6,802 nucleotides of DNA from Thermomicrobiales bacterium (GTDB lineage Bacteria; Chloroflexota; Chloroflexia; Thermomicrobiales; UBA6265): positions 1-6,802 of the forward strand of contig JAICRA010000083.1 in NCBI GenBank assembly GCA_025937615.1. Reading direction: 5' to 3'. A program made the position numbers and the translations under genes. Shown piece by piece: positions 6,515-6,802 of the stretch. Positions within the stretch are counted from its first letter, which is position 1; every line of letters starts with the position of its first letter. The notes under the pieces are model-generated. The model ran no database searches and was not told the origin of the DNA. It worked only from the letters and a program-made list of their open reading frames with translations.

Positions 6515-6802
6515 TCCTCGGATCGCGTGATCTCCTGATCGTCGGCGAGCTCGCCACAGTTACATTCCTCATCGGACTCTTAATTGGCTTCGTGGGTGCT
6601 GGCGGCGCCGGGGCTGCAGTCGCGATCTTGACGACGGGGTTTGGCCTGCCGGCTCACACGGCGATCGGCACCGCAATCGCGGCCATGTTTTTCGTCACCG
6701 TCTCAGGAGCCATTTCGCACCTGCGAGAGGGGAACGTCGCGCAGCGCCTTGGTCTCGTTGTCGGGCTTGCAGGTGCGCTCGGTGCAGTTCTCGGGGCCGA
6801 CA
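6511..6802 (+). CDS. TSUP-family (TauE/SafE-like) permease, 3'-truncated
   Basis: The first 97 residues of a membrane permease are present before the window ends; a complete member would be roughly 250-280 residues. The TSUP family moves sulfite, sulfoacetate and other organic or sulfur anions across the inner membrane. Landmarks are a first span containing GLLIGFVGAGGAG (about 22-34), the LPAHTAIGTAIAAMFFVTVS segment (46-65) matching the family's conserved GT-containing second span, SGAISHLREGNV (65-76) with the typical His and a Gly-x-Val after the loop, and the glycine-rich GLAGALGAVLGA third span. The family's usual GIGGG appears here as GAGGAG. The start is GTG at 6511, overlapping the preceding TGA by 4 bases (GTGA); no strong ribosome site is visible, consistent with coupling. 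Substrate is unknown and no sulfur-metabolism gene is seen nearby. Confidence 0.85.
   Translation, partial: MILGSRDLLIVGELATVTFLIGLLIGFVGAGGAGAAVAILTTGFGLPAHTAIGTAIAAMFFVTVSGAISHLREGNVAQRLGLVVGLAGALGAVLGAD

Noticed and set aside
1..6802. Mobile element, CRISPR array, tRNA or defence island
   Set aside because: I saw no spaced direct repeats, transposase or integrase motifs, tRNA-like cloverleaf or nuclease/helicase genes; every long gene fits an ordinary chromosomal family.

Overview
This window looks like a piece of chromosomal backbone from a GC-rich bacterium. The protein repertoire is an RNase Z of the TDTRP / HMTFREAA type, a full-length DUF255 thioredoxin-domain protein, and an SCO1664-type kinase-like protein. 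Together with the GC-rich codons and frequent GTG starts, this suggests Chloroflexota (Thermomicrobia-like) or possibly an actinobacterium. That placement is inference from protein character only; no rRNA or other marker is present. I see no tRNA, rRNA, CRISPR array, insertion sequence, phage gene or attachment site.

Layout, left to right. (1) The 3' part of an RNase Z gene on + (1-675), cut by the window edge. (2) proC, pyrroline-5-carboxylate reductase, on - (680-1564). It meets the RNase Z gene tail to tail with a 4-base gap, and the two stop codons sit in the arms of a perfect inverted repeat. (3) A 104-base divergent spacer (1565-1668) with a good ribosome binding site and a candidate -10 box for proC, plus a 10-base palindrome. 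(4) A two-gene + operon: the DUF255 thioredoxin/six-hairpin protein (1669-3741), then, 2 bases later, an SCO1664-family PI3/PI4-kinase-like protein (3744-4517). (5) A MATE-family efflux transporter on - (4527-5990), converging on the kinase-like gene with a 9-base gap. (6) A 215-base divergent spacer (5991-6205). (7) A second + operon: a 102-residue two-span membrane protein (6206-6514), overlapping by 4 bases the start of a TSUP-family (TauE/SafE-like) permease that runs off the right edge (6511-6802).

The genes do not form one obvious pathway. RNase Z (tRNA 3'-end maturation) and ProC (last step of proline synthesis) are housekeeping. The two pairs worth attention are DUF255 with the kinase-like protein, both conserved families of unsettled biochemical role in a tightly spaced and probably translationally coupled arrangement, and the small glycine-zipper membrane protein coupled to the TSUP permease. 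I found no clear evidence of a new defence, mobile or repeat-based system. The most novel content is these two couplings.
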